Assembly (NCBI GenBank): GCA_951813625.1
Contig: CATOTS010000015.1
Location: 54,931-118,930, forward strand
DNA: 64,000 nucleotides
From: an uncultured Caldilineaceae bacterium
Lineage (GTDB): Bacteria; Chloroflexota; Anaerolineae; Caldilineales; Caldilineaceae
Direction: 5' to 3'
A program made the position numbers and the translations under genes. Every line of letters starts with the position of its first letter. Position 1 is the stretch's first letter. Shown one piece after another: positions 1 to 9,196 of the stretch. The notes beneath the pieces were generated by a model. That model was not told the DNA's origin. It ran no database searches and saw only the letters and a list, made by a program, of their open reading frames with translations.

Positions 1-945
1 GCGCCCAACGTAGCGGTCGACGATAGTCTTGAAAACGTAGGCCGCCACCGGTCCATCGGCCGCCGCGGCAAGCTCGACTGGCTCATCCTCGCCGTTCGCG
101 GCCGACGCGAGCACATCTGCAGGGGAGGGCACGTAGCTAATCATGGCGCGCACCAGGCTGCGGAGCCCGATGTTGGCGATGGCGCTGCCGCAAAATACGG
201 GGATAATCTGGCCCTCTTTGACGCCTTGGCGCAGGCCCTGGCGGACCTCATCTTCGGTCAGCTCCTCGCCCTCGAGGTACTTCATAATCAGTTCGTCGTC
301 GGTCTCGGCCGCGGCGTCGATCAGGGCCTGGCGGGCCTCTTCGGCGGCCTCTTCCATGCCGGCCGGGATCTCGGCGGCGGTGGCGTCGGAGCCCAAATAG
401 GCCTTCATGTCAACCAGATTGACCACGCCCTCAAAGCTTTCGCCTGCACCGATCGGCAATTGAAAAGGCAGGATGGCGCCGGAAAAGACCTCGTTGACGC
501 TGGCGAGCGCGCGTTCGAAATTGGCGTTCTCGCGATCCATCTTATTGATGAAAATGAGGCGGGGCTTCTGGGCGGCGTCGAGCTGCTCCCAGGCGAGCTC
601 GGTGCCGACTTCGACGCCGGCAACGGAGTCGACCAGGACGAGGCCGGCTTCGGAGACGGCGAGGCCGCTGATCACTTCACCGACAAAGTCAAGGTAGCCG
701 GGCGTGTCGATCAGATTCAGCTTTGTGTCTCCGGCTTCAACCGGGACGACGGCGAGGTTGATCGAGATGCCACGCCGCTGCTCCTCATCGTCCCAATCAG
801 AAACGGTTGAGCCGTCCTCGACGCGTCCGAGTCGATTCGAGCCGCCGGCGTTGAAGAGAAGCGCTTCGGCGAGAGAGGTCTTGCCGGAGCTGCCGTGCCC
901 TAGAACTGTAACATTGCGCAGGTTGTCGGTCGAAAACTCAGCCAT
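1..945 (-). CDS. fusA: Elongation factor G-like translational GTPase (N-terminal part)
   Basis: This is the first 315 residues of a translation-factor GTPase of the EF-G family; the gene runs off the left edge. EF-G drives ribosomal translocation with GTP. The G-domain motifs are visible: P-loop GHGSSGKT at residues 16-23, switch region RRGIS at 57-61, DTPG at 80-83 and NKMD at 134-137. The ATG at 943-945 is chosen because GAGGAGG ends four bases upstream. The P-loop and following LAEALLFNAGG differ from the usual AHIDAGKTT start of housekeeping EF-G, so this is probably the EF-G-like paralogue; the missing C-terminal half would decide. Confidence 0.9.
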   Translation of the reverse strand, partial: MAEFSTDNLRNVTVLGHGSSGKTSLAEALLFNAGGSNRLGRVEDGSTVSDWDDEEQRRGISINLAVVPVEAGDTKLNLIDTPGYLDFVGEVISGLAVSEAGLVLVDSVAGVEVGTELAWEQLDAAQKPRLIFINKMDRENANFERALASVNEVFSGAILPFQLPIGAGESFEGVVNLVDMKAYLGSDATAAEIPAGMEEAAEEARQALIDAAAETDDELIMKYLEGEELTEDEVRQGLRQGVKEGQIIPVFCGSAIANIGLRSLVRAMISYVPSPADVLASAANGEDEPVELAAAADGPVAAYVFKTIVDRYVGR

Positions 946-971
946 GAATCCTCCTCACAGCGCTGAACATC

Positions 972-989
972 GTTCCCCATAGGGGGAAC
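972..989. promoter_or_regulatory. Perfect inverted repeat in the leader of the EF-G-like gene
   Basis: GTTCCCC and GGGGAAC form a 7-bp perfect stem around ATAG. It lies 27 bases upstream of the start codon and just downstream of a TACAAT sequence (994-999, minus strand) that could be a -10 box. It could be an operator or a 5'-UTR hairpin. No T run follows, so it is not a terminator. Function is inferred from position only. Confidence 0.35.
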
Positions 990-1140
990 CAACATTGTAT
1001 CTTCTTCAGTTTATTTCTACTTTTGATTGCCCGTCGCGGCCCGCCGCGCGGAGGCGCTGGCTGGCAGGTGGAAGCTGCGGGCAACCGCATGCTATTTTAC
1101 TTTCTTTTGACGGCAATGTCAACGAAAGAGAGCGACGGAG

Positions 1141-1330
1141 GCAGGGCAATCGCATTCAAAATTTGCAGACCAATTCCGCCGGGATTTCGAATGTAAGAAT
1201 GTGAATATAGGTGGGAATCGGTGTCAGTCTGCCCAATGATAGCGAGAATCCGTCACAACAAGGGCTGTCAGTCGTCAAATTCAGCCGGCTTCTAATCATG
1301 GGAGCACCAGTCTTACAATTCTGCTTTGGG
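1141..1330 (+). repeat. 180-bp dispersed repeat, uninterrupted copy
   Basis: This stretch begins GCAGGGCAATCGCA and ends near the CACCA-TTTTACA region. It matches 34141-34650 at many positions, including CAATTCCGCCGGGATTTCGA and TGTCAGTCGTCAA. The second copy is split by a 308-bp MITE, so this is the empty-site version. No open reading frame is shared between the copies, so it is a non-coding repeat of unknown origin. Confidence 0.6.
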
Positions 1331-2864
1331 TCCCTTTTGGCACCATGACTTTTGGCAAGAGTCGCATCCTGGGATTTCAGTCGCCTCATCCTAAGGGGCG
1401 GAATGTGAAAGCACTTGGCTTCAATCGGGTGGTTTCCAGTTTCCAAGCAGCTTCCCTGGCAAGACCGAGCGATTCGACGTTCTCAACCTGGCAGAACTAA
1501 CCTTGTTCGTCAGATCGTTGGTCGCAAAATATGCGTGTTTGCGGCACTGAAATGGCGGTCGTCTGGCTCCACTATCTGCTGGATGCGAAGTCCTCTCGTT
1601 TTGGCAGAATACGTCGACTCATGTCGGCCAATGTCGACCAATATAGCCCAATGTCGTCCAATTTTTTTTCTTGAGGGAGGGGTGTCGGGCACCGGGATTG
1701 GCGGTATTTCGAGCGTATTTCGAGCAGAATTTGGTGGTTTGAATTGCATGAAATTTGCAGCGTAGCAGGAATTGTAGCAGGAGTCCTGTGCGGCTGCCAA
1801 TTGGAGCCAATTGGGCCGGCTCGGTCGGGCTGTTTTGCCTGATGGTTATAGAGTAGCATGGTCGGAGAGCTCTTGCACTGTATTTCGCCCTATCGTGCCT
1901 TTTTCGTCATGAGCGCGTCGTTTAGGCAGTTCATCAGGGTGTGTTGTCGGGCTGGCGGCGTCTGGGTGTTGGTGGTGTGAGATCAGTCAAGGTCATAGGG
2001 TATCCCTAGCTATTGTTTTGTGCGGCCAAAGTCGTGCGAAGTCCGGTCAGGTCCGGTTAAGTCCGGTCAGGTCGGGTCGATCCAGTTTTTTGCGGGCCGA
2101 TCCTGGCTGGAATCCCTTGGTTGAATTGGCATGGTCATGACAGCATAGCACGGTTTCAATTCTCTTGCCCGGAGTTGCGCGAAATTGGGTGGCGCGGCGC
2201 CTGCCATGATGCTTCTTGTGTTACTGCCGGCGCATGTCGCGCAGGATATGCTCCTACTATAGCTCGCACCGCCGGCTCTTGCACGGGACTGCACCCATTT
2301 GGTCAATTCTGGTTATTCGTTCCTGGATTCTCATTGGGGTCTCTCTTCTTATGACGGACAATGAGAGACGGGGCAGGCTGGCTTCATGGGCGATCCGCCG
2401 ACAGGGTCGTTGGGCGGAATCTCCGGGTTTCATTGGGGAAGCAGTCTAACCCGAGACCGGAGTTAGATTGGGGCCGACACGTAGGCCATATCTGTATCGG
2501 GGAGATATAGAGACGGCTTCCTGGCCTGTCAAGTGTAGGCAATCAATCCGGCGATGAGATTGACGAAAATGTTGGTCTTGCTGCGTTGACAGGTATGTTC
2601 AATCTTCGGGACATTCTTGCCCTGGACAACTTGATGCGCCGATCATCCGCCCGATCCATTTTCGCTCTGTAGTTTCGCCTGCATGAAGTCGGTCTCTTGC
2701 GCCGCGTCCATCGCCGCCTATGCGGTTGGATAGTTCGCGTCCCTTTCCTGGTCTTCGCCCGTGGCCCGATCCCGCCCGGCGAAAGGCCACAGGCCGGAGC
2801 GTTCCAACGCGGCAACTGCGGCCCGCGTCCGGTTCGCAAGGTCGCTTCAGTTGTAAAGCTGCAG
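1331..2864. other. Non-coding stretch with short slipped direct repeats
   Basis: No gene is supported here. Several imperfect repeats sit side by side: GTATTTCGAGC twice at about 1706, GTAGCAGGA twice at about 1765, CCAATTGG twice at about 1797, CAATGTCGNCC several times at 1628-1660, and AAGTCCGGTCAGG at 2039-2075. The short frames that can be drawn have no recognisable protein and no good ribosome binding site. Confidence 0.5.
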
Positions 2865-3436
2865 GTAACTACTAAGCCACATACAACGTCTGTCTCGACC
2901 GGTGCTTCATCCCCGCCGCCGTTCAGATTATATGATTGCGTAATTGGTTGGCCGCCGCCGCGTTGGATAAGCCGGACTGCAGGAATGACGACATACTGTC
3001 GGTGAGCGCTGGTTTTGGAGGGGGGCGTTGCGGGGGGAGTCCCCCCGCACAAGGGAGGGCCGGAATTGCAGGGGACAGGGGGCAGGGGTTAGGGGGCAGG
3101 AACTGCCGGGGGCGATGCACTCCGGTCGAACGCGCGAACGGCTGGCGACGCGCGTACACGGCCGTATAGGCACGCGGCGCGTTGGCGACAGGCTGGATTT
3201 GCGCACGCACGGTGGCGGGGGGCTGGGCCGCAGGTTGCACAGGGTCGCAATGACACCACACCCGGCGGCGGGTGGAGGGGTATCAGGGGGGCGTTGCGGG
3301 GGGAGTCCCCCCGCACAAGGGAGGGCCGCAGGCCCGACCGTCCAAAAAGCAAGGAGAGAGCTAAAAGGAGTGAGGAAAGAGAACACCTTCGCTCGCCTCA
3401 TTCAGGGTCACAGTCTGTTTGCGGCAGAGTAGCTAC
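2865..3436 (+). mobile_element. MITE-like element, copy A (expanded to 572 bp)
   Basis: Termini are GTAACTACTAAGCCAC on the left and the complement of GTAGCTACTCTGCCGC on the right, matching copies at 6083, 22476 and 34167. This copy is about 264 bp longer because the G-rich hairpin core (GCGGGGGGAGTCCCCCCGC) occurs twice, at 3030-3048 and 3296-3314, with a roughly 270-bp unit between. The same unit is seen at 35.2 and 45.9-46.3 kb. The flanking 8-mers AGCTGCAG and AACACCAG match at 5 of 8 positions, a weak target duplication. Open frames across it are by-products of the repeat. Confidence 0.7.
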
Positions 3437-3618
3437 AACACCAGCTCGAAGTTATGCCTGTTTTTGGCATTTCGGTCGTCCACTTCGCCATGCTTAAACA
3501 GTCAAAGAAATCAGTATGCGCCAATCCTAACCGTCGTACCGCCCTTCCACGGCTGGATGGTCTTTCCCCCTGCAATCCCAGGCACATGGCCTGGTCATGG
3601 GAACAAAGAATGATGCCA

Positions 3619-4140
3619 TTACCATGTGAGGAGATCTATTTGGCCCGCTAGTGGGTATTCGGCAAAGATGCCGGTGGGGAATCGATCGTCAAGCATGCGA
3701 ATCCAAAAAGGGGTTGTCCAGGCAAGGGGAGAGATCTGATCCAGAGACTTGCCAAGCCGTTGCGCAAACTCCTCCGGCGAAACTTCGTGCCCTATTCTGA
3801 GTTTTTTCGGAGGGATCGAAATTGCTCCACCTTCATTGAATACGAGAAGACCGTATTCACGTCCGCGCACTTCAGAGTCTTCCACATCGTATAGATAGAC
3901 GACTCCGTCCATGAAAGATCCATCATTCAGCCGGATTGTACAAAAGACAAACATCATGAGAATGACGTCGCCATCTTCTTCACCGCTCAAGAGTGGGTAG
4001 GTGGCCTGTATCGGTACATAGAAATCGCCGTCCCAGTCAGTTTCTTCCAGAGTCCAGATAGGGAAACGATGGCATCCTTCTATATCCGGAGGGTTCTCGC
4101 CATAAGGGGGAGAGCCTTCGTGCTCCCAAAGCAGTTTCAT
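3619..4140 (-). CDS. Hypothetical immunity-like protein, paralogue 1
   Basis: This 173-residue acidic, soluble protein has no signal peptide or membrane segment. I cannot assign a Pfam family. It is closely related along its full length to the product of 6491-7015 (shared CHRFPIWT, EETDWDG, EEFAQRLG, LAGQIDLL), and a third, broken relative lies at 7153-7705. The start is the ATG at 4138-4140 with GGGGATAT upstream. Repeated small acidic paralogues beside RHS-toxin remains and a SUKH gene are typical of immunity genes. That function is inferred from context only. About 70 bp of upstream DNA are also shared with the second copy, so the duplication included the leader. Confidence 0.75.
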   Translation of the reverse strand: MKLLWEHEGSPPYGENPPDIEGCHRFPIWTLEETDWDGDFYVPIQATYPLLSGEEDGDVILMMFVFCTIRLNDGSFMDGVVYLYDVEDSEVRGREYGLLVFNEGGAISIPPKKLRIGHEVSPEEFAQRLGKSLDQISPLAWTTPFWIRMLDDRFPTGIFAEYPLAGQIDLLTW

Positions 4141-4392
4141 CGCATGTATATCCCCTTGGCATGTGCATTCGGCATTGCACCTATTCTCTCAATCCCCGCA
4201 GCCGCGGGCAATTGCTCAATGATGAAGGGTCTATATCCACTTTGGCAAAGTAGGGCTGCCATCATAAAAGACCTTGCCGACAGTTCGTCGTCCTGTTCCC
4301 ACCGCCTTGACTGATTTCAGAGCTGTCCCCGCTATTATTCTCAAGTCTTGCATTCCTCGTCCATCTTAAGGAGTCCTTAACCTTGGTGCGTC

Positions 4393-4815
4393 CTACAATA
4401 GGTGCGGCCGGCCGGGTTGCGCGGACAGCATCGATAACACTTCCCACTCAGCTTGCGGCCTGGGAAGTTGCAGCCGATTCTGCTGGAACGCCGACGGCGG
4501 CCCTGGCCGCCGTCGCGGCGGTAGGTCTGCGTCCAACGGTCGGCTGATTGGCCATTGCCAAGTGTTCACCAGATGTAGCCGGCAATAGCCAAAGTCGTAG
4601 GCGCGTGAAATCTCCGAATCGAGCGGCCATTTGTCGCCGCCGGGCACATAGCTGCGCAGGAGGGTGGTGTGGCCGAGCTGGTCCTGCTGCCGCCAGCTGA
4701 GCATGCAGCGCGCGTCGTCGCTTTCGCCGGATGCAATGACCGGCGAGGTCAGGCCATTGTAGTGACAAGTTGTGACGCTGCCGTTGGACGCGCGCCTGCT
4801 GGCGGGACGGAGCAA
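4393..4815 (-). pseudogene. Possible RHS/YD-repeat remnant
   Basis: The frame encodes 140 residues. The first half contains HYNGLTSPVIA and DQLGHTTLLRSYVPGGDKW, which resemble the YxGLTxxV and DxLGRTTLLRSYV segments of RHS/YD-repeat proteins. The rest is low-complexity and proline-rich. There is no ribosome binding site and no continuation in either direction. The neighbours are immunity-like genes, and clearer RHS fragments lie at 11.8 and 12.8-14.3 kb. I read it as a decayed toxin fragment; it could be a chance frame. Confidence 0.35.
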
Positions 4816-4988
4816 ATTGGAGAGAGGACTTTCGGTTGTGAGTGACCGGAACGGACCATTATACGGTCAGTAGATGATCGATTGTGGGCGGCGACAAATG
4901 GAATATCGCTTTCCTGCCTGCAAATCTCTCTGCAGCCATCACGCGATTCCGCACTCGAAGTGTAGGGCGACGGTTTGGCCTCAAGAGG

Positions 4989-6047
4989 CTACTGTTGCGG
5001 CAGGAATTCGATCGAACCCCCCTCCCCCACGGTCACCTGCAATATGCCGTTCGACTCATCGCGGAAGAGCAAAGTGCATTCGTCTTCTTCGATGAGCGTG
5101 TAGCCCTGGCTCTCGAATGTTTGGCGGGCATCGGCAAGCTGTTCCTCAAGCCGTCGAGGCTGGCTATATGTTGGGTCTATTGTGAAAGGAAAGTCGGGCA
5201 GGCGGCGTGGAGACTGAAACTGCTCCGGCTCCATGTACCTGGGAATCGGTTCCAGTTGACGTACGCGCGCCAAGACCGTTTCGCAATCAAAAAAGGCGTT
5301 TTGGCCGAGGTGCTCCTTCACGGCCTGCTGTACCTGCCGGGCTTCGTTGGTGTTCCAGTCAAAGGGTGTGGACGCGGTGGTGAAGAAGATGCCGCCGCCG
5401 TCGAGCCAGCGTTTCTCAACACAGGGCAGATCCTCAAATTTCTCCCTGCCGAACCAGTCGACATAGAAGGGGCCGAAAAAGTTGCCCCAGTAGACACCTG
5501 GCACACATTTCTCCAACTCTGACCCAACTACTGCCTTTCTCTCCAACGCTTCTTTTCGGTCGCGCACAATCGAATACAACGCACGCCACGCAAGGTAATT
5601 CTTTGCATGCCATTCCTCGCTTAAGTGAAAAGCTGCATACCAGGCTTGGTGTCTGTACAGTAGACCGGATGCGAAGTCCAGCCATTCCTCCAACCCTACA
5701 GCCTTTCGCACGAATCTCTCTTCCGTTCTGTAATTGCTTATCGAGAACGGCTCGTAAGGCAAAAGAACAAAGTCTACTATGAACTTACAGGATGGGTAGC
5801 GTGAACGTTCAAAGATGCACAGCGACCAGGGCCGTTCGACGTTAGGCACCAGCTTGTCAAGGGAGCGGTCCATCTGCTCGTCCCACTGGGAAGCCCGGCC
5901 GCTATAGAGGTCATGTGTCGTTGCTCTGTCCGGTGCGAATCGCGGCTGCGTCAGCACATAGTCGACTAACTCTTTGGCCCGCTCTACCCTGTAAAAAGCG
6001 TTTCGACTGTAGATCAGCAACTCGAACTCATGCCTGATCTCATCCAT
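4989..6047 (-). CDS. Immunity-like protein with NFFGPxYV motif (352 aa)
   Basis: A 352-residue soluble protein with no signal peptide. Residues 186-200 contain VYWGNFFGPFYVDWFG, followed by LDGGGIFFTT at about 215-224. The same arrangement (YWANFFGPAYV, then LDDGGLLYVLT) occurs in the 249-residue protein at 11926-12675, so the two belong to one family. The second lies directly downstream of a nuclease-toxin gene remnant, which suggests an immunity role; Imm52 is a tentative family assignment. Residues 230-352 are an extra C-terminal region absent from the shorter relative. The ATG at 6045-6047 is preferred to an upstream start at 6077 because GGGGAAAG lies just before it. A MITE begins 36 bp upstream. 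Confidence 0.75.
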   Translation of the reverse strand: MDEIRHEFELLIYSRNAFYRVERAKELVDYVLTQPRFAPDRATTHDLYSGRASQWDEQMDRSLDKLVPNVERPWSLCIFERSRYPSCKFIVDFVLLPYEPFSISNYRTEERFVRKAVGLEEWLDFASGLLYRHQAWYAAFHLSEEWHAKNYLAWRALYSIVRDRKEALERKAVVGSELEKCVPGVYWGNFFGPFYVDWFGREKFEDLPCVEKRWLDGGGIFFTTASTPFDWNTNEARQVQQAVKEHLGQNAFFDCETVLARVRQLEPIPRYMEPEQFQSPRRLPDFPFTIDPTYSQPRRLEEQLADARQTFESQGYTLIEEDECTLLFRDESNGILQVTVGEGGSIEFLPQQ

Positions 6048-6082
6048 CACTGTCTTTCCCCAAAACTCTTGCTGCAAGAAAC

Positions 6083-6369
6083 GTAACTACTCAGCCGCAA
6101 TCAGTCGGCGACCCGGAATGAGGCGAGCAAAGTTGTTTTCTCTCTCCTTGCCTTTTGGACGGTCGGGCCTGCGGCCCTCCCTTGTGCGGGGGGACTCCCC
6201 CCGCAACGCCCCCCTCCAAAACCATCGCTCACCGACGGTACGTCGTCATTCCTGCAGTGCGGCTTATCCAACGCGGTGGCTGCCAACTGTATACGCAGTC
6301 AGATAATCTGAATGGCGGCGGGGATGGAAGACTGGTCGAGACAGACGCTGTATGTGGCTTAGTAGTTAC
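6083..6369 (-). mobile_element. MITE-like element, copy B
   Basis: This 287-bp copy has GTAACTACTCAGCC at the left and the complement of GTAACTACTAAGCCAC at the right. It contains the G-rich hairpin core at 6186-6204 and a second hairpin GGGCC-GCA-GGCCC beside it. It is flanked by CAAGAAAC (6075-6082) and CAAGAATC (6370-6377), an 8-base target duplication with one mismatch. No transposase is encoded, so it must depend on an enzyme supplied elsewhere. Confidence 0.8.
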
Positions 6370-6490
6370 CAAGAATCAATGAATTCAGTCTAAACCAGGT
6401 CTGGCCGTGGTGCTCCCCAGCCAAGGACTACGCGCCTTCCTCCACGGCACATCTTAGCTCATGGCTCGGCTCTCGAAGCCACGCTCGATG

Positions 6491-7015
6491 TCATTCCCAA
6501 GCAAGGAGGTCTATTTGACCCGCTAGAGGGTATTCAGTGGAAATACCGGTAGGATATCGATCGTCGAGTATGCGAATCCGAAAAGCGGTTGTCCAGGCTA
6601 AGGGTGTGATCTGATCCAGAGGCCTGCCAAGCCGCTGTGCAAACTCCTCCAGTGAAAGCGCGCTCCCCCATCTGAATTCCTTTGGACGGATCTCGGCCTC
6701 CCCACCCTCACAGAATACGTGAAGATGGTATTCCCGTCCCCGCACTTCAGGATCCACCACATCGTCGAGATAAACAACGCCGTCCATTTTGGACCCATCA
6801 GCCAACTGAATCGAGCAGAAGACAAACAACATCAGGGCGGCGTCTCCATCTTCTTCACCGATCAGGAGCGGATCGGTGACCTGAATTGGCACGTCGAAGT
6901 TGCCGTCCCAGTCAGTTTCTTCCATAGTCCAGATAGGGAAACGGTGGCATCCTTCTATATCCGGAGGGTCCTCGTCAAAAGGGGGAGAACCTTCATGCTC
7001 CCATAGAAATTTCAT
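6491..7015 (-). CDS. Hypothetical immunity-like protein, paralogue 2
   Basis: This 174-residue paralogue of the 3619-4140 product shares MK(L/F)LWEHEGSPP at the N-terminus, EETDWDG(D/N)F in the middle and EFAQRLG, LAWTT and EYPLAGQIDLL at the C-terminus. It is soluble and acidic, without membrane segments. The ATG at 7013-7015 follows GAGGAG at a spacing of about 11 bases. It lies between a MITE and the broken third paralogue. The function is unknown; it is probably immunity-related given the toxin remains nearby. The closeness of the two copies, including upstream DNA, indicates a fairly recent local duplication. Confidence 0.75.
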   Translation of the reverse strand: MKFLWEHEGSPPFDEDPPDIEGCHRFPIWTMEETDWDGNFDVPIQVTDPLLIGEEDGDAALMLFVFCSIQLADGSKMDGVVYLDDVVDPEVRGREYHLHVFCEGGEAEIRPKEFRWGSALSLEEFAQRLGRPLDQITPLAWTTAFRIRILDDRYPTGISTEYPLAGQIDLLAWE

Positions 7016-7152
7016 CGTATGTACATCTCCTCAAACTTACGCATTCGGCATTGTGCCTGGTCTCTCGAATCACGCTGTCGTGGGCGGTTGCACAATCCGC
7101 AGGCCGCCGTAGCAGCAGTGGCTAAACGAGGACGTGTGAGGAAGGTCTGTCA

Positions 7153-7705
7153 TTATGGTGCGATGGCAACAACAATTGATCCACGTCGAGCCATAGCCTT
7201 CGGATCGAAACTCTCGAACGCCAATCTGGCAAATAAACTCATGCGAGACAATATCGCGTGCTTGCAATTCAAATGAAGCCAGGCGTCGTCCTCGTACCAC
7301 GCAAGAGGGTCGATCTGGCCTGATACTGAACATTCAGCAGAAATTCTGTTCGGCCCCCAGTCGGGATTCCAGCGAAGATGCCAACGAAGTCGATAGGGCG
7401 TTTCCCGGGTCAAGGGCGACATGGTCTCCAAGGGTTTACCAAGTCGCTGCGCGAACTCCTTCCGCAAGTATTTGTCCAATTGCCATGCTTCCTCCCCGAA
7501 AGAAAGTGTCTCTTCTTTGTACTACACTTTAAGGTGGTACGGGGATTCGGTTTCAGGCTTTTCCAAATCGCCTAAGGAGACTACGCCCTCCAGCACGGTA
7601 TCATCCCGCAACCGTTCAGTGCAATAGACAAACATGGCGTATGCGATTACGTCATAGTCTTCATTAGTCAGAGGGTCAGTAACCTCTGCCGGCACGAACA
7701 GTGAG
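7153..7705 (-). pseudogene. Third immunity-like paralogue, truncated by IS3 and with an internal stop
   Basis: The reading frame shows the same family (AEVTDPL, FVYCTERL, EGVVSLGDL, then EFAQRLGKPLETMSPL and SVSGQIDPLAW). A TAG at 7522-7524 interrupts it in frame. The N-terminal 45-50 residues are missing because the IS3 element beginning at 7707 replaces them. After SGQIDPLAW the frame adds about 45 residues absent from the other two. Two independent lesions, an insertion and a nonsense codon, make this a dead gene. Confidence 0.75.
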
Positions 7706-7780
7706 CTTGGCCCCAAAAACTGGACCACAAGCTAAGGTGTATAATGGAGCAATTCACCGAGCCTGTGGAGGGGCCGAACG

Positions 7781-8032
7781 ATGGTCAAGAAACGGCGGCG
7801 CCACACGGCGGCCTACAAGTTTCGGATTGCGCTGGAAGCGCTGGAAGGCAGCAAGACGATTGGCCAGCTATCGAGTGAGCACGAGGTTAATCCCAAAATG
7901 ATACGGGCCTGGAAACGGCGACTGCTGGAAGGCGGGCCCAGCGTCTTCGCCCGCAATGGCGAGCGCAGGCAACGGGAGCAGGAGGCGCAGGAAGCAGAAC
8001 TCTATGAACAGATGGCGGCAGCCCGCCCCTAG
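7781..8032 (+). CDS. IS3-family transposase OrfA (helix-turn-helix subunit)
   Basis: An 83-residue basic protein. The first 50 residues (KKRRRHTAAYKFRIALEAL, then IGQLSSEHEV and MIRAWKRRL) are the IS3 OrfA DNA-binding helix-turn-helix; the region after it (QREQEAQEAELYEQ) is the leucine-zipper-like dimerisation helix. The frame continues in phase into orfB, with a TAG at 8030-8032 inside a stretch of about 27 bp (MAAARP-stop-RL) that looks inserted between ELYEQ and GRLKMELEWL. OrfA and OrfB therefore lie in one frame instead of the usual -1 arrangement, and the normal join is disturbed. Confidence 0.75.
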   Translation: MVKKRRRHTAAYKFRIALEALEGSKTIGQLSSEHEVNPKMIRAWKRRLLEGGPSVFARNGERRQREQEAQEAELYEQMAAARP

Positions 8033-8050
8033 CGGCTCGGTCGGCTCAAG

Positions 8051-8797
8051 ATGGAACTCGAGTGGCTGAAAAAAAATTTGCCCGCTTCGGTTCGTGAGAG
8101 ACGGCGTATGGTGGATAGCCAGCAGGCGACCCTGAGCGTACGGCGGAAGTGCGAGTTGCTGGGGCTAAATCGGGCCTCCTTCTACTATCAGACGGCTTCC
8201 GAGTCGGCATTGAACCTGGACCTGATGCGGCTGATTGACGAGCAGTACTTGCGCACACCCTTCTATGGCTGGCCCAAGATGACCGCGTATCTGCGTCGCC
8301 TGGGCTATGCTGCCAACAGCAAGCGGGTCAGACGGTTGATGCGCCTGATGGGCATTCAAGCCATCTACCCCAGGAGAAACAGCAGTTCTCCGGGCAAAGG
8401 GCACAAGCGCTATCCCTACCTGTTACGCAATCTGCCGATTACGCATGTCAACCAGGTCTGGAGTGCAGACATCACCTATGTGCCGCTGCCGCGCGGCTTC
8501 ATGTACCTGGTCGCAGTCATCGACTGGCACAGCCGCTTTGTGCTCGCCTGGCAGCTTTCCAACACCCTGGACGGTCGCTTCTGTCTCAATGCCCTGCACC
8601 AGGCACTCGTCAAGGGTCGACCCAAGATCTTCAACACCGACCAGGGTGCGCAGTTCACGGCCGATGCCTTCACCGCCTGCCTGCTCGCAGCCAACATACA
8701 AGTCAGCATGGATGGGCGCGGCCGCGCCCTCGACAACGTCTTCTGCGAACGCCTATGGCGCAGCGTCAAGTACGAAGATGTCTATCTCAACCAGTAA
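8051..8797 (+). pseudogene. IS3-family transposase OrfB, C-terminally broken
   Basis: A 248-residue DDE integrase-core protein. HTH_21-like GWPKMTAYLRRLGY is near residue 75; the catalytic residues are in SADITYV (first D), FNTDQGAQF (second D) and NVFCERLWRSVKYE (E). A TAA at 8795-8797 stops translation before the usual tail. That tail is still readable downstream (FDFYNHERPHQSPDYRTPAE), but only after an extra T in a six-T run at about 8831-8836. The catalytic core is intact but the end is lost. The same CAGTAA stop context occurs in the two deleted copies, so the stop predates their divergence. Confidence 0.7.
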
Positions 8798-9057
8798 GAC
8801 ACCGTGCATCAGCTGCACGCTGGGCTGACCGCCTTTTTTCGACTTCTACAACCATGAGAGACCACATCAAAGTCCCGACTATCGCACGCCGGCGGAAGAG
8901 CACTTCGTGCTCTGTCCAGACCCGGCCGCATTCGCCTGAATGCACCTCGTCTTTCCCCTTTCGTGGTCTGACGATTGGGGCCAACCATATTATATATACT
9001 TGACTCAGCAAGATTAGTCTGACAATCTTGGCAAAATACGTCATCCTTAAGTTCACC

Positions 9058-9154
9058 ATAGCGATTGTAGTGTTTTGTAGCCAAGTTGAGGTTGTAGTGA
9101 TGAGTGGGCGCATTGCGCCCACTTGTTGGCTACATAAATAAATGGAATCGCTAT
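9058..9154. repeat. 97-bp palindromic element with TA-flanked ends
   Basis: The ends are inverted repeats (ATAGCGATT at 9058-9066 and AATCGCTAT at 9146-9154), with GTAGCCAA/TTGGCTAC further in. A 10-bp perfect hairpin (AGTGGGCGCA, T, TGCGCCCACT) sits in the middle. TA dinucleotides at both ends resemble the TA target duplication of IS630/Tc1-type MITEs. It sits 42 bp upstream of the secreted-protein gene and could shape its leader transcript. Confidence 0.5.
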
Positions 9155-9196
9155 AGTGGCATCCATTCACTTTACAACCACCAAGGGGGTTCCATC

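Larger units (their letters stand above)
7707..8984 (+). mobile_element. IS3-family insertion sequence, near full length
   Basis: A 1278-bp element with imperfect inverted ends: TTGGCCCCAAAAACTGGACC on the left against TTGGCCCCAATCGTCAGACC read from the right. It carries orfA (7781-8032) and orfB (8051-8797). A TATAAT at 7740-7745 may drive orfA. All three copies in the window have AGCT directly before the left end, so the true boundary may be a few bases further out. No clear target duplication is visible. It truncates the immunity-like gene to its left. Confidence 0.8.

Noticed and set aside
3028..3432. Open frames encoding GGTPPATPPSK-like peptides in the repeats (also at 22157, 34287, 46221)
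   Set aside because: They arise from the G-rich hairpin core and occur in both orientations in every copy; the repeats differ by frameshifting insertions, so coding is not conserved.
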